Assembly (NCBI GenBank): GCA_963695975.1
Contig: CAVOIB010000002.1
Location: 558,001 to 622,000 of the forward strand
Length of the DNA stretch: 64,000 nt
Source of the DNA: JBBQVZ01 sp963695975
Lineage (GTDB): Bacteria > Actinomycetota > UBA4738 > HRBIN12
Direction of reading: 5' to 3'
Shown piece after piece: positions 24,924 to 33,055 of this stretch; positions within the stretch are counted from its first letter, which is position 1; every line of letters starts with the position of its first letter. The translations under genes and the position numbers were made by a program. Below the pieces are notes generated by a model that saw only the letters and a program-made list of their open reading frames with translations, did no database searches and was not told where the DNA came from.

Positions 24924-25232
24924 GTGGCGGCCGAGCTGACCGTCATCTGGTGGCGGGACATCCCGGCCCAGGTGATCGCCAAGTCGGGCCGCACCACCGC
25001 GCGCGTCGCGCTGACGGACCGGTTCCAGGAGGCGATCGACCTGGCGGCGACCCGTGTGGGGTTGATCGGAACCGACGACTACCTGGCCGAATGGCACCGC
25101 GAGGCGCGACCGTGCGGCGAGGATCTGGACGCCGAGGCTGCCGCCGAGGCGCATCGCCTTGAGCGGGCTTACGGCGACGCCGCGTTGGACACGCTCGTGC
25201 GTGCGGGCGGTCTCGCCGGGCGGTCGGCATGA
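24924..25232 (+). CDS. Virulence-factor family (PF13769) small protein
   Basis: A protein of 102 residues beginning with LTVIWWRDIPAQVIAKSG. That opening, with the later RVALTDRFQEAIDLAA and DDYLAEWHR, is typical of the small family named 'virulence factor' in Pfam, a label with no demonstrated meaning here. The protein is soluble with no signal peptide. It is encoded immediately after DUF1638 (GTG next to the TGA) and overlaps the pterin methyltransferase gene by 4 bases. That tight coupling suggests it works in the same complex or maturation step. Nothing in the sequence gives a catalytic clue. Confidence 0.75.
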   Translation: MAAELTVIWWRDIPAQVIAKSGRTTARVALTDRFQEAIDLAATRVGLIGTDDYLAEWHREARPCGEDLDAEAAAEAHRLERAYGDAALDTLVRAGGLAGRSA

Positions 25233-26161
25233 CCGACACGGTCCTGAGCTCGGCCAACCGCGAAGTCGTGATGGGGAGCGGCCGTCCGTTCGTGATCATC
25301 GGTGAGCGGATCAACCCGACCGGCCGCAAGAAGCTCGCACAGGAGATGGCGGCCGGCGACTTCACGACCGTGGCAGCCGACGCCCTCGCACAGGTCGAGG
25401 CGGGCGCGCAGATGCTCGATGTGAACGCCGGGATCCCGCTCGCGGACGAGCCCGCGATCTTGGCCGAGACGATCCGGTTGGTGCAGTCGCTCACCGATGT
25501 GCCGCTTTCGATCGACTCCTCGATCGTCGCCGCGCTCGAGGCCGGTCTGGCCGTCTATCGGGGGAAGCCGCTCGTGAACTCGGTCACCGGCGAGGACGAA
25601 CGACTCGAGCAGGTCCTGCCGCTCGTGGCGAAGCACGGGGCGGCGGTCGTCGCGATCACGAACGACGAGACCGGCATCAGCGAGGATCCCGACGTGCGGT
25701 TCGCGGTCGCCGAGAAGATCGTGGCACGCGCCGCCGACCACGGGATCGTCCCTGCCAACATCGTGGTCGACCCGCTGGTGATGCCGATCGGCGCGATGGG
25801 CACCGCTGGGCGACAGGTGTTCGCGCTCGTGCGGCGCCTGCACGAGGAGCTCGGCGTCAATACCACGTGCGGCGCCTCGAACGTGAGCTTCGGGCTGCCG
25901 AACCGCAACGCGCTGAACGGCGCGTTCCTGTCGATGGCGATCGCGTCCGGCATGACGTCGGCGATCACGAGCCCGCTGCACGAAGAGGTACGCGCGGCGG
26001 TGATGGCGGCCGACGTGATGATGGGCAACGACCCGGATTGCGCCGCGTGGATCGCGCGGTTCCGGGAGCAACCGGCCGGGGCGGCCGGAGGGCGACGGGG
26101 CGGACGTGAGGGGCGCCGCCGGGCCACTGGAAGCGCCGGAGAGGCGGCGTCGGACGCGTGA
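25229..26161 (+). CDS. Methyltetrahydrofolate:corrinoid methyltransferase
   Basis: A protein of 310 residues with the dihydropteroate-synthase-like pterin-binding TIM barrel of the AcsE/MeTr/MtgA class. Seen features are IIGERINPTGRKKLAQ at the first strand, AQMLDVNAGIPLADE, PLSIDSSIVAALEAGL, and NTTCGASNVSFGLPNR with the Asn and Ser that contact the pterin. It would move the methyl group from the corrinoid protein to tetrahydrofolate, or back. Residues after 270 form a Gly/Arg/Ala-rich tail that looks disordered. ATGA overlap at its start and GTGA overlap at its end tie it to both neighbours. Confidence 0.88.
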   Translation: MTDTVLSSANREVVMGSGRPFVIIGERINPTGRKKLAQEMAAGDFTTVAADALAQVEAGAQMLDVNAGIPLADEPAILAETIRLVQSLTDVPLSIDSSIVAALEAGLAVYRGKPLVNSVTGEDERLEQVLPLVAKHGAAVVAITNDETGISEDPDVRFAVAEKIVARAADHGIVPANIVVDPLVMPIGAMGTAGRQVFALVRRLHEELGVNTTCGASNVSFGLPNRNALNGAFLSMAIASGMTSAITSPLHEEVRAAVMAADVMMGNDPDCAAWIARFREQPAGAAGGRRGGREGRRRATGSAGEAASDA

Positions 26162-28203
26162 GCCCGTCCGACGCGCTCGTCGTGTTCACGCCTTCGGGTA
26201 AGCGCGGGCGCTTCGCGCAGGGGACGAACCTCCTCGATGCCGCCCGGTCGCTCGGCGTGGATCTGGACTCGGTGTGCGGAGGCCGTGGGATCTGCGGACG
26301 CTGCCAGGTGGTCGTGTCCGAGGGGGCGTTCGCGAAACACGGGATCACTTCGAGCGCCGAGCACCTAACGCCGTTCTCCGTGCCGGAGCAGACGTTCCGG
26401 GACCGATCGGGGCTGGCGCTGGAGCGTCGCCTGGGCTGCCACGCGCGGGTCACCGGAGACCTGGTCGTCGACGTGCCGCCCGAGAGCCAGCTCCACCGAC
26501 AGGTCGTGCGCAAGGAGGCCGATGCACACGCCATCGACGTGGACCCGATCGTCCGCCTTCACTACGTCGAGGTTCGACAACCCGACATGGCGGACCCGTC
26601 CGGCGATCTCGAACGTCTCCTCGACGCGCTCGAACGGGACTGGTCGCTCACCGGGCTCACGTGCGACGACCACGTGCTGATGACGCTCCAGCGCACCCTC
26701 CGCACAGGGGCGTGGACGACGACCGTCGCGGTGCACGACGGCTCCGCGATCATCGGGGTCTGGCCGGGGTTCCACGACTCGGCACTCGGGGTCGCGTTCG
26801 ACGTCGGCTCGACGACCGTCGCCGGCCATCTGTGTGACCTGGCGAGCGGCGACGTCCTCGCCTCGACCGGTGCGATGAACCCGCAGATCCGCTTCGGCGA
26901 GGACCTGATGAGCCGGGTCTCCTACGTGATGATGAACCCGGGCTCCGAGGGCGAACTGACCAGAGTCATCCGCTCGTGCGTGGATCGACTGGTCGCGGCG
27001 CTCTGTGCGGAGGCGGGCGTCGACGCCGGCGCCGTCCTCGCGCTCACGGTCGTCGGCAACCCGATCATGCACCACCTGTTCTTGGGCTTGGATCCCACCG
27101 AGCTCGGCGGTGCTCCCTTCGCCCTGGCGACCGACGGCTCGGTCCATCGGCGGGCGAGAGAGCTCGAGATCGCCACCGTCCATCCGGGAGCACGCGTGTA
27201 CCTGCTCCCGTGCATCGCGGGGCACGTGGGCGCCGACACCGCGGGCGTGATCCTGTCCGAGGCGCCCTACCAGCAGGACACCGTCAACCTGATCGTCGAC
27301 GTCGGAACGAACGCTGAGATCGTGCTCGGGAATCGTGACCGGCTGCTGGCCGCGTCGAGCCCGACCGGGCCGGCCTTCGAGGGTGCGCAGATCAGCTGCG
27401 GCCAGCGCGCGGCGCCGGGCGCGATCGAGCGCGTCAGGATAGACCCGGGCACGCTGGAGCCCCGCTTCCGGGTGATCGGCGGCGAGGGTTGGTCCGACGA
27501 GCCCGGGTTCGACGCCTCCGCGGTCACCGGCGTCTGCGGCTCCGGCATCATCGAGGTGATCGCCGAGCTGTTCCTGGCGGGCATCCTCACCACCGACGGT
27601 GTGATCGACGGCGCGCTCGCGGCCAGGACGCCGCGGATCGTCCTCGACGGGCGGACGTTCTCCTACGTCCTCCACGACGGAGCTCCGCGCCTCACGATCA
27701 CCCAGCAGGACGTTCGGGCGATACAGCTGGCCAAGGCGGCGCTCTACGCGGGTTGTCGGCTCTTGATGGATCACTTCGAGATCGACCGCGTCGACCGGAT
27801 CCGCCTGGCCGGGGCGTTCGGCGCGCAGATCGATCCGGTCCACGCGTTGATCCTGGGCCTGGTCCCCGACTGCGATCCCGAGCACGTGACGTCGGCGGGG
27901 AACGCGGCCGGCACCGGTGCGCGGATCGCCCTGCTGAACCGCGCGGCCCGCGCCGAGATCGAGGGGGTCGTTCGACGCGTCGAGAAGATCGAGACGGCGC
28001 TCGAGCCGCGGTTCCAGGAACACTTCGTGGGGGCGATGGGGATCCCGCACGCGACCGAGCCGTCGCCGCGGCTGGCGGATGTCGTTTCGCTGCCGGCTCC
28101 GCGATCATCCGGGGGTGCAACCGGAGATGACCGCAGGCGCCGCCGCCGCGAGCCCGCGGCCGATCCCGGCGCCATCACCGCCGAAGGAAGGAGCACCCGA
28201 TGA
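26158..28203 (+). CDS. Corrinoid-reactivating 2Fe-2S/ASKHA protein (RamA-like)
   Basis: A protein of 681 residues. The N-terminus is a plant-type ferredoxin domain: Cys 40, Cys 46, Cys 49 and Cys 94 (CGGRGICGRC, then LGCHARV) bind one 2Fe-2S cluster. A linker leads to a large ASKHA (DUF4445) ATPase domain with FDVGSTTVAGHL, DVGTNAEIVLG, GVCGSGIIEVIAEL and AGAFGAQIDP. Such proteins use ATP and an electron to return inactive Co(II) corrinoid to Co(I). That matters for an enzyme system working near oxygen. The last 40 residues are rich in Arg and Pro and look like a disordered addition. Start GTG overlaps the previous stop; the end overlaps the MttB-like gene by 4 bases. Confidence 0.88.
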   Translation: MSPSDALVVFTPSGKRGRFAQGTNLLDAARSLGVDLDSVCGGRGICGRCQVVVSEGAFAKHGITSSAEHLTPFSVPEQTFRDRSGLALERRLGCHARVTGDLVVDVPPESQLHRQVVRKEADAHAIDVDPIVRLHYVEVRQPDMADPSGDLERLLDALERDWSLTGLTCDDHVLMTLQRTLRTGAWTTTVAVHDGSAIIGVWPGFHDSALGVAFDVGSTTVAGHLCDLASGDVLASTGAMNPQIRFGEDLMSRVSYVMMNPGSEGELTRVIRSCVDRLVAALCAEAGVDAGAVLALTVVGNPIMHHLFLGLDPTELGGAPFALATDGSVHRRARELEIATVHPGARVYLLPCIAGHVGADTAGVILSEAPYQQDTVNLIVDVGTNAEIVLGNRDRLLAASSPTGPAFEGAQISCGQRAAPGAIERVRIDPGTLEPRFRVIGGEGWSDEPGFDASAVTGVCGSGIIEVIAELFLAGILTTDGVIDGALAARTPRIVLDGRTFSYVLHDGAPRLTITQQDVRAIQLAKAALYAGCRLLMDHFEIDRVDRIRLAGAFGAQIDPVHALILGLVPDCDPEHVTSAGNAAGTGARIALLNRAARAEIEGVVRRVEKIETALEPRFQEHFVGAMGIPHATEPSPRLADVVSLPAPRSSGGATGDDRRRRRREPAADPGAITAEGRSTR

Positions 28204-29744
28204 GCGACGAACCTCGGACGGGCCGCAGGACCGGCGGGCGGGCCGGCAGACAGGCGGCTCGGCTCGCTGCTGCGCCTGAACGCGTGCCCTACATCACCCG
28301 AACCCTGCCGCCGTTCGAGGTTCTGACGGAGGAGGGCCTGCAGACGATCGAGGGGAACGCCGACACGATCCTGGAACAGGTTGGGATCGACTTCCGCGAT
28401 GCGCCCGATGCGCTGCAGCTCCTGAAGGGGGCCGGCGCCGAGGTCGAGGGCGAACGCGTGCGCTTTCCGCGGGGCATGTGTCGGGAGATCATCCAGGCAA
28501 CCGCGCCGCCCCGGTTCACGCAGCACGCCCGCAACCCGGCCAACACGGTCGAGATCGGCGGCATGCACACGGTCCTCGCACCGGCATACGGATCGCCGTT
28601 CGTGCGAGATCTGGACGGCGGACGTCGCTACGGCACGATCGAGGACTTCCGGAACTTCGTCAAGCTCGCGTACGCCTCGCCATACCTGCATCACTCCGGC
28701 GGCACGGTGTGCGAGCCGGTCGACCTGCCCGTGAACAAGCGGCACTACGACATGGTGTACGCGCACATGCGGTACTCGGACAAGCCGTTCATGGGCTCGG
28801 TGACGCACCCGCAACGCGCGCAGGACACCGTCGATATGGCGCGGATCCTGTTCGGCGCGGACTACCTGGAGGACCACGTGGTGATCCTCAGCCTGATCAA
28901 CGCGAACTCTCCGCTCGTGTGGGACTCGACGATGCTCGGCGCGGCGCGCGCGTACGCCGAGGCGAACCAGGCGGTGATCATGACGCCGTTCATCCTGGCG
29001 GGCGCGATGAGCCCGGCGACGGTGGCGGGCGCCGCCGCGCAGACGCTCGCGGAGTCGATGGCGGGCATGACGTACGTCCAGCTCGTCCGCCCGGGCGCAC
29101 CGGTCGTGTTCGGGTCGTTCGCGTCGTCGATGTCGATGCAGTCAGGCGCACCGACGTTCGGCACGCCCGAGCCGGCGCTCGTCCTTTACACGCTGGCCGC
29201 GTGCGCCCGGCGGCTGAACGTGCCGTTCCGCAGCGGCGGCTCCTTGTGCGCCTCCAAGGTGCCGGACGCCCAGGCCGCGTACGAGTCCGCCAACACGTTG
29301 CAGCCCACGATCCTCGGCGGTGCCAACTTCGTGCTGCATGCGGCGGGGTGGCTCGAGGGCGGGCTGACCATGGGTTATGAGAAGTTCGTGCTGGATCTCG
29401 ATCAGTGCGGGATGATGCATGCGTTCGCGAAGGGCGTGGATCTGTCGCCGAACGGCCAGGCGGTCGAGGCGATCGTGGAGAACGGTCCCGGCCAGCACTT
29501 CCTCGGCACGGCTCACACCCTGGCGAACTTCGAAACGGCTTTCTATCGGTCCTCGATCGCCGATAACAACAGCTACGAGCAGTGGGAGGCTGAGGGGTCG
29601 CTCGACGCGGCTACCAGAGCCAACCCGATCTGGAAGAAGATGCTGGCCGACTATGAGCCGCCGCCGATCGACGAGGCGGTGGACGCGGAGCTACAGGGGT
29701 GGATCGCGCAGAAGAAGGCGTCGTTCCCGGATTCGAACGTGTGA
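28200..29744 (+). CDS. Trimethylamine methyltransferase (MttB) superfamily protein, non-pyrrolysine
   Basis: A protein of 514 residues of the MttB superfamily. After an Arg/Gly-rich start (GRRTGGRAGRQAARLAA) come family segments LTEEGLQTIEGNADTILEQVGIDF, GSPFVRDLDGGRRYGTIEDF, and FRSGGSLCASKVPDAQAAYES near the C-terminal half. The frame is open throughout with no internal TAG, so it lacks pyrrolysine and belongs with glycine betaine methyltransferase (MtgB) and relatives acting on betaine, carnitine or proline betaine. It should methylate the corrinoid protein at 23588. A GAAGGAAGGAG ribosome binding site precedes the ATG, which overlaps the previous stop. Betaine is the most likely substrate because the importer is adjacent. 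Confidence 0.88.
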   Translation: MSDEPRTGRRTGGRAGRQAARLAAAPERVPYITRTLPPFEVLTEEGLQTIEGNADTILEQVGIDFRDAPDALQLLKGAGAEVEGERVRFPRGMCREIIQATAPPRFTQHARNPANTVEIGGMHTVLAPAYGSPFVRDLDGGRRYGTIEDFRNFVKLAYASPYLHHSGGTVCEPVDLPVNKRHYDMVYAHMRYSDKPFMGSVTHPQRAQDTVDMARILFGADYLEDHVVILSLINANSPLVWDSTMLGAARAYAEANQAVIMTPFILAGAMSPATVAGAAAQTLAESMAGMTYVQLVRPGAPVVFGSFASSMSMQSGAPTFGTPEPALVLYTLAACARRLNVPFRSGGSLCASKVPDAQAAYESANTLQPTILGGANFVLHAAGWLEGGLTMGYEKFVLDLDQCGMMHAFAKGVDLSPNGQAVEAIVENGPGQHFLGTAHTLANFETAFYRSSIADNNSYEQWEAEGSLDAATRANPIWKKMLADYEPPPIDEAVDAELQGWIAQKKASFPDSNV

Positions 29745-29754
29745 GGTGTGGAGC

Positions 29755-30627
29755 GTGGGGAAGCGGCGAAACGCGGAGGAGGTCACGGCCGAGGTGGCCG
29801 AGGCGCTCCGTGCGCTCGTGTCCTCGCCGAAGTACGAGCTGATCCCGATCGCGAACGCGCTGGATCGGGCGGAGTCGCTCCCGCCGGGGGCGACCGTGAC
29901 AGTGACGGCGTCACCGAGCCACGGCATCGAGGCCACGCTCGACCTCGCAGAGGCCGTCGCGGCGCGCGGCCACGAGGTGATCCCACACCTATCCGCCCAC
30001 ATGATCCGCGGACGCGAGCACCTGGGCGAATTGCTCGCGCGTGCCCGCGATGCCGGGATGCGCAGCACCTTCGTCGTGGGCGGTGATGCGAAGGACCGTG
30101 GTGAGTTCCACGATGGCCTCATGCTCCTCCGTGCGATGGACGAGCTCGGACACCCGTTCCTCCAGATCGGCGTGCCCGCCTATCCGGAGGGTCATCCGGA
30201 CATCGCGGACGAGATCCTCATCGCGGCGCTCACCGAGAAGCAACGGTACGCCTCGTACGTGACCACGCAGATGTGTTTCAACCCCGAGGCGATCACCACG
30301 TGGATCGGGCGGCTCCGGGCCAAGGGCATCGCGCTCCCGATCCACCTGGGTGTGCCGGGCGTCGCCGAGATCACGAAGCTGATGAAGGTCGCAGCGAGGA
30401 TCGGCGTGGCCGATTCCGCACGCTACCTGAAGAAGAACCGCAGGATCGTGGGGCATCTGCTGTCGCCCGGGAGCTTCGGCCCGGACGCGCTGCTCGAGGG
30501 GCTGGGCGTGACCGTGGCGGACCCCGTCGCGGCGATCCAGCGCCTGCACGTGTTCACGTTCAACGAGGTCGGCGCGACCGTCGCCTGGCAGCAGCGGATG
30601 CTCGCCGAGCTCGACGAGGTGGCATGA
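29755..30627 (+). CDS. MetF-like methylenetetrahydrofolate reductase
   Basis: A protein of 290 residues of the FAD-dependent methylenetetrahydrofolate reductase superfamily, in a divergent branch. It has the TIM-barrel strand order with YELIPIANALDRA, VTVTASPSHGIEATLDLAE, EVIPHLSAHMIRGREHL, TFVVGGDA, and ASYVTTQMCFNPEAI, which corresponds to the folate-binding TQxxF region of MetF. It should oxidise methyl-THF to methylene-THF (or the reverse), joining the corrinoid branch to the folate pool fed by the FAD/GcvT enzyme. I choose GTG 29755 because GAGGTG lies 6 bases upstream; GTG 29746 is possible. It starts 10 bases after the MttB-like stop. Confidence 0.8.
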   Translation: MGKRRNAEEVTAEVAEALRALVSSPKYELIPIANALDRAESLPPGATVTVTASPSHGIEATLDLAEAVAARGHEVIPHLSAHMIRGREHLGELLARARDAGMRSTFVVGGDAKDRGEFHDGLMLLRAMDELGHPFLQIGVPAYPEGHPDIADEILIAALTEKQRYASYVTTQMCFNPEAITTWIGRLRAKGIALPIHLGVPGVAEITKLMKVAARIGVADSARYLKKNRRIVGHLLSPGSFGPDALLEGLGVTVADPVAAIQRLHVFTFNEVGATVAWQQRMLAELDEVA

Positions 30628-30634
30628 TCGACGC

Positions 30635-31717
30635 GTGAGCGCGCCGACCCCGTCCCTCGAGGCCGTCCGCCGCGCGCCCAAGGTCTTGCTGCACGACCAT
30701 CTCGACGGGGGGCTTCGTCCGAAAACGGTCGTTGAGCTCGCGGCCGAGACCGGCTACGACGGCCTCCCAACGAACGATCCGGCAGAGCTCGCTGCGTGGA
30801 TGACTCGCGGCGCGAGCAGGCGCGACCTGGTCCTGTACCTGAAGACGTTCGCGCATACGGTCGGCGTGATGCAGACGGCCGACGCGCTCATCCGGGTCGC
30901 GCGTGAGTGTGCCGAGGACCACGCTGCGGACGGGATCGTCTACGCGGAGGTGCGGTTCGCGCCGGAGCTGCACGTCGAGCGTGGTCTCTCGCTCGACGAT
31001 GTCGTCGAGGCGGTGCAGGAGGGGTTCCGACAAGGGAGCGAGGGTCGCGGGATCCGCGTGCGCACACTGCTCACCGCCATGCGGACCGCGGCGCACAGCG
31101 TGGAGATCGCGGAGCTTGCCGTCCGATGGCGCGATCGTGAGGTGTGCGGTTTCGACATCGCGGGCGCCGAGGCCGGCTACCCCCCGACACGCCACCTCGT
31201 CGCGTTCGAGTTCGTTCGGCGAGCGAACTTCCACCTCACGATCCACGCGGGAGAGGCGTTCGGGCTACCGTCGATATGGGAGGCCGTGCAGCTCTGCGGC
31301 GCCGAACGGTTGGGTCACGGCGTGCGGATCGTCGACGACATCGCGGTCGCGCCGGACGGCACGGCGACGCTCGGTCCGTTGGCAGGGCTGGTCCGCGATC
31401 GCCGGATCCCGCTCGAGCTCTGTCCGACCTCGAACGTCCACTCGGGCGCGGCGCCGTCGATCGAGGAGCACCCGATCGGGTTGCTGTCCGATCTCCGGTT
31501 CCGTGTGACCCTGAACACCGACAACCGGCTGATGTCCGGAACGTCCATGACGAACGAGATGGTCCAACTGGTCGACGCGTTCGGCTGGGGCTGGGACCGG
31601 CTCCGATGGGTGACGATCAATGCGATGAAATCCGCGTTCCTCCCGTTCGACGAACGCCTCGCTCTGATCGAGGACGTCGTCAAACCTGGCTACGCGACCG
31701 CCGCGTTGACGGCCTAG
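30635..31717 (+). CDS. add: Adenosine deaminase
   Basis: A protein of 360 residues of the amidohydrolase family. The metal-binding LLHDHLDGG (His 20 and 22) begins the barrel, HAGEAFG carries the catalytic Glu and His, ERLGHGVRI the next His, and VTLNTDNRLMSGTSMTNE the Asp. Actinobacterial adenosine deaminases share these spellings. It makes inosine from adenosine in the cytoplasm. The gene is 7 bases after the MetF-like gene and is the last of the operon. It may clear adenosine released from S-adenosylhomocysteine; a nucleoside hydrolase and a sugar kinase at 40056-41929 could finish the route (inference). Confidence 0.83.
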   Translation: MSAPTPSLEAVRRAPKVLLHDHLDGGLRPKTVVELAAETGYDGLPTNDPAELAAWMTRGASRRDLVLYLKTFAHTVGVMQTADALIRVARECAEDHAADGIVYAEVRFAPELHVERGLSLDDVVEAVQEGFRQGSEGRGIRVRTLLTAMRTAAHSVEIAELAVRWRDREVCGFDIAGAEAGYPPTRHLVAFEFVRRANFHLTIHAGEAFGLPSIWEAVQLCGAERLGHGVRIVDDIAVAPDGTATLGPLAGLVRDRRIPLELCPTSNVHSGAAPSIEEHPIGLLSDLRFRVTLNTDNRLMSGTSMTNEMVQLVDAFGWGWDRLRWVTINAMKSAFLPFDERLALIEDVVKPGYATAALTA

Positions 31718-31735
31718 CTCGGCCTCGGATGGTCC

Positions 31736-32137
31736 TCAGCTCTCCTTCGCGTAGTTCGTCGCGCCGAACCAGTCGACGACCACGACCGGCTCGTCGCCTA
31801 CCACCCAGGCGTCGTGCCCGCTCGGCAATGACGTGACGTCTCCCGGCTCTGCGACGAACTCCGTGCCGTCGTCCATGCGGATCGCAAGCCGTCCACTCAC
31901 GTGGTACTGGAAATGCGGAGCCTCGCAGCTGGCCGTCTTCGCGATGGGCTTCACGTCGTTCGACCAACGCCATCCGGGCTCGAAGACGAGTCGTCCCACT
32001 TCGTCGCCGCCGAGCACGAGGATCTCCGCGTGCCCGTTGGGGAATCCACGGGTCTCATCGGGTGCCTGGTGGAGGGGGCCATGCTCGTCTCGCTCCCTTA
32101 CGGCGATTCCTCGAGATTCGAGGTCGCGGCCGACCAC
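31736..32137 (-). CDS. Cupin-domain protein
   Basis: A protein of 133 residues with a single cupin barrel. Visible are DETRGFPNGHAEILVLGG, FEPGWRWSNDVKP, APHFQYHVSGRLAIRMDDG and the second cupin motif EPGDVTSLPSGHDAWVVGDE. His and Glu positions typical of metal binding are present, but no reaction can be named. The start is uncertain because the frame has no ATG near the domain; I choose the GTG at 32137. It diverges from the IclR gene and is convergent with the end of the methyl-group operon. Confidence 0.7.
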   Translation of the reverse strand: MVGRDLESRGIAVRERDEHGPLHQAPDETRGFPNGHAEILVLGGDEVGRLVFEPGWRWSNDVKPIAKTASCEAPHFQYHVSGRLAIRMDDGTEFVAEPGDVTSLPSGHDAWVVGDEPVVVVDWFGATNYAKES

Positions 32138-32184
32138 CTGTTGGCGAGTTTCGTCGAATCGGCGCCCTCCGCGGCCATCCGTCC

Positions 32185-32214
32185 TTGACAGCCGTCGAGC
32201 CACAGGCATACGGT
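32185..32214 (+). promoter_or_regulatory. Promoter of the IclR-family gene
   Basis: A perfect -35 box TTGACA (32185-32190) and a -10 box TACGGT (32209-32214) are 18 bases apart, 34 bases before the ATG at 32249. A GGAAGG ribosome binding site follows. This is one of the clearest vegetative-type promoters in the window. Confidence 0.6.
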
Positions 32215-32248
32215 CCGCCCGGTTGCTCTGGGTGGAAGGTGTTGCGAC

Positions 32249-33037
32249 ATGCGAGACGCCGGGGGGCCGAGCCTTCAGTCCGTAACGCGGGCGATACGCG
32301 CGCTCGAGCTGATCGCCGAGGCCGGCGAGTTGGGCGTGACCGAGCTCGGCCGCCGGTTGGAGGTCCATAAGGCCACCGCCTCCCGGCTCGTGGCGACGCT
32401 TGCGGAACGAGGCCTCGTCGAACGCGACGCGGTCTCGGAGAAGTACCGGCTGGGGTTCGGGCTGATCCGTCTGGCCGGCGCCGCCATGGCCGGCCTCGAC
32501 CTGGTGCGGACCGCCCACCCGATCCTGGAGGAACTGGCCGACCGCACTCGAGAGACCGTCAACCTCGGTGTGCTCTCCGGCGGTGCGGTGGTCTACGTGG
32601 ATCAGGTCTCCGGCACTCACGCCATCGTGAGTGTGAGCTGGGTCGGACGTCGGACGCCGCTGCACTGCACGTCGAACGGCAAGGTGCTGCTCGCCTACCT
32701 GTCGGACGCCGAGCGGGACCGGCTGCTCGCCGGCCCCCTCAAGCGCGAGACCCCGGCGACGATCGTCGACGTGAAGGTCCTACACGCGCAGCTCCGCGAC
32801 ATCCTCGTGCGCGGCTACGCACAGACGCTGGAAGAGCTGGAGGAGGGTCTCAACGCGGTGGCCGCACCGATCCGCCAGGCAGACGGGGAGGCGCTCGCCG
32901 CGGTGTCCGTATCCGGGCCGGCGTTCCGGATGCGGCCCGTTGACCTTCCGCGGATCGCTCGGTTGACCGTGGATGCGGCGAACGCGATCTCGCGGCGCCT
33001 CGGCTACGTCGAGCGTGGACGGACGGCCGCCGGCTGA
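32249..33037 (+). CDS. IclR-family transcriptional regulator
   Basis: A protein of 262 residues. The N-terminal winged helix-turn-helix reads VTELGRRLEVHKATASRLVATLAERGLVERD. The remainder is the IclR effector-binding domain with ETVNLGVLSGGAVVYVDQVSGTHAI, PLHCTSNGKVLLAYL and a final VSVSGPAFRM. Such regulators sense small organic acids and repress or activate nearby catabolic genes. It is divergent from the cupin gene and 18 bases upstream of the cysteine-synthase-like gene, which it may control. Confidence 0.88.
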   Translation: MRDAGGPSLQSVTRAIRALELIAEAGELGVTELGRRLEVHKATASRLVATLAERGLVERDAVSEKYRLGFGLIRLAGAAMAGLDLVRTAHPILEELADRTRETVNLGVLSGGAVVYVDQVSGTHAIVSVSWVGRRTPLHCTSNGKVLLAYLSDAERDRLLAGPLKRETPATIVDVKVLHAQLRDILVRGYAQTLEELEEGLNAVAAPIRQADGEALAAVSVSGPAFRMRPVDLPRIARLTVDAANAISRRLGYVERGRTAAG

Positions 33038-33055
33038 GCCGGGAGGAGAGCGAGG

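Noticed and set aside
28200..29744. Pyrrolysine-containing trimethylamine methyltransferase
   Set aside because: There is no in-frame TAG within the gene, and no pylT or pylBCD genes occur in the window.
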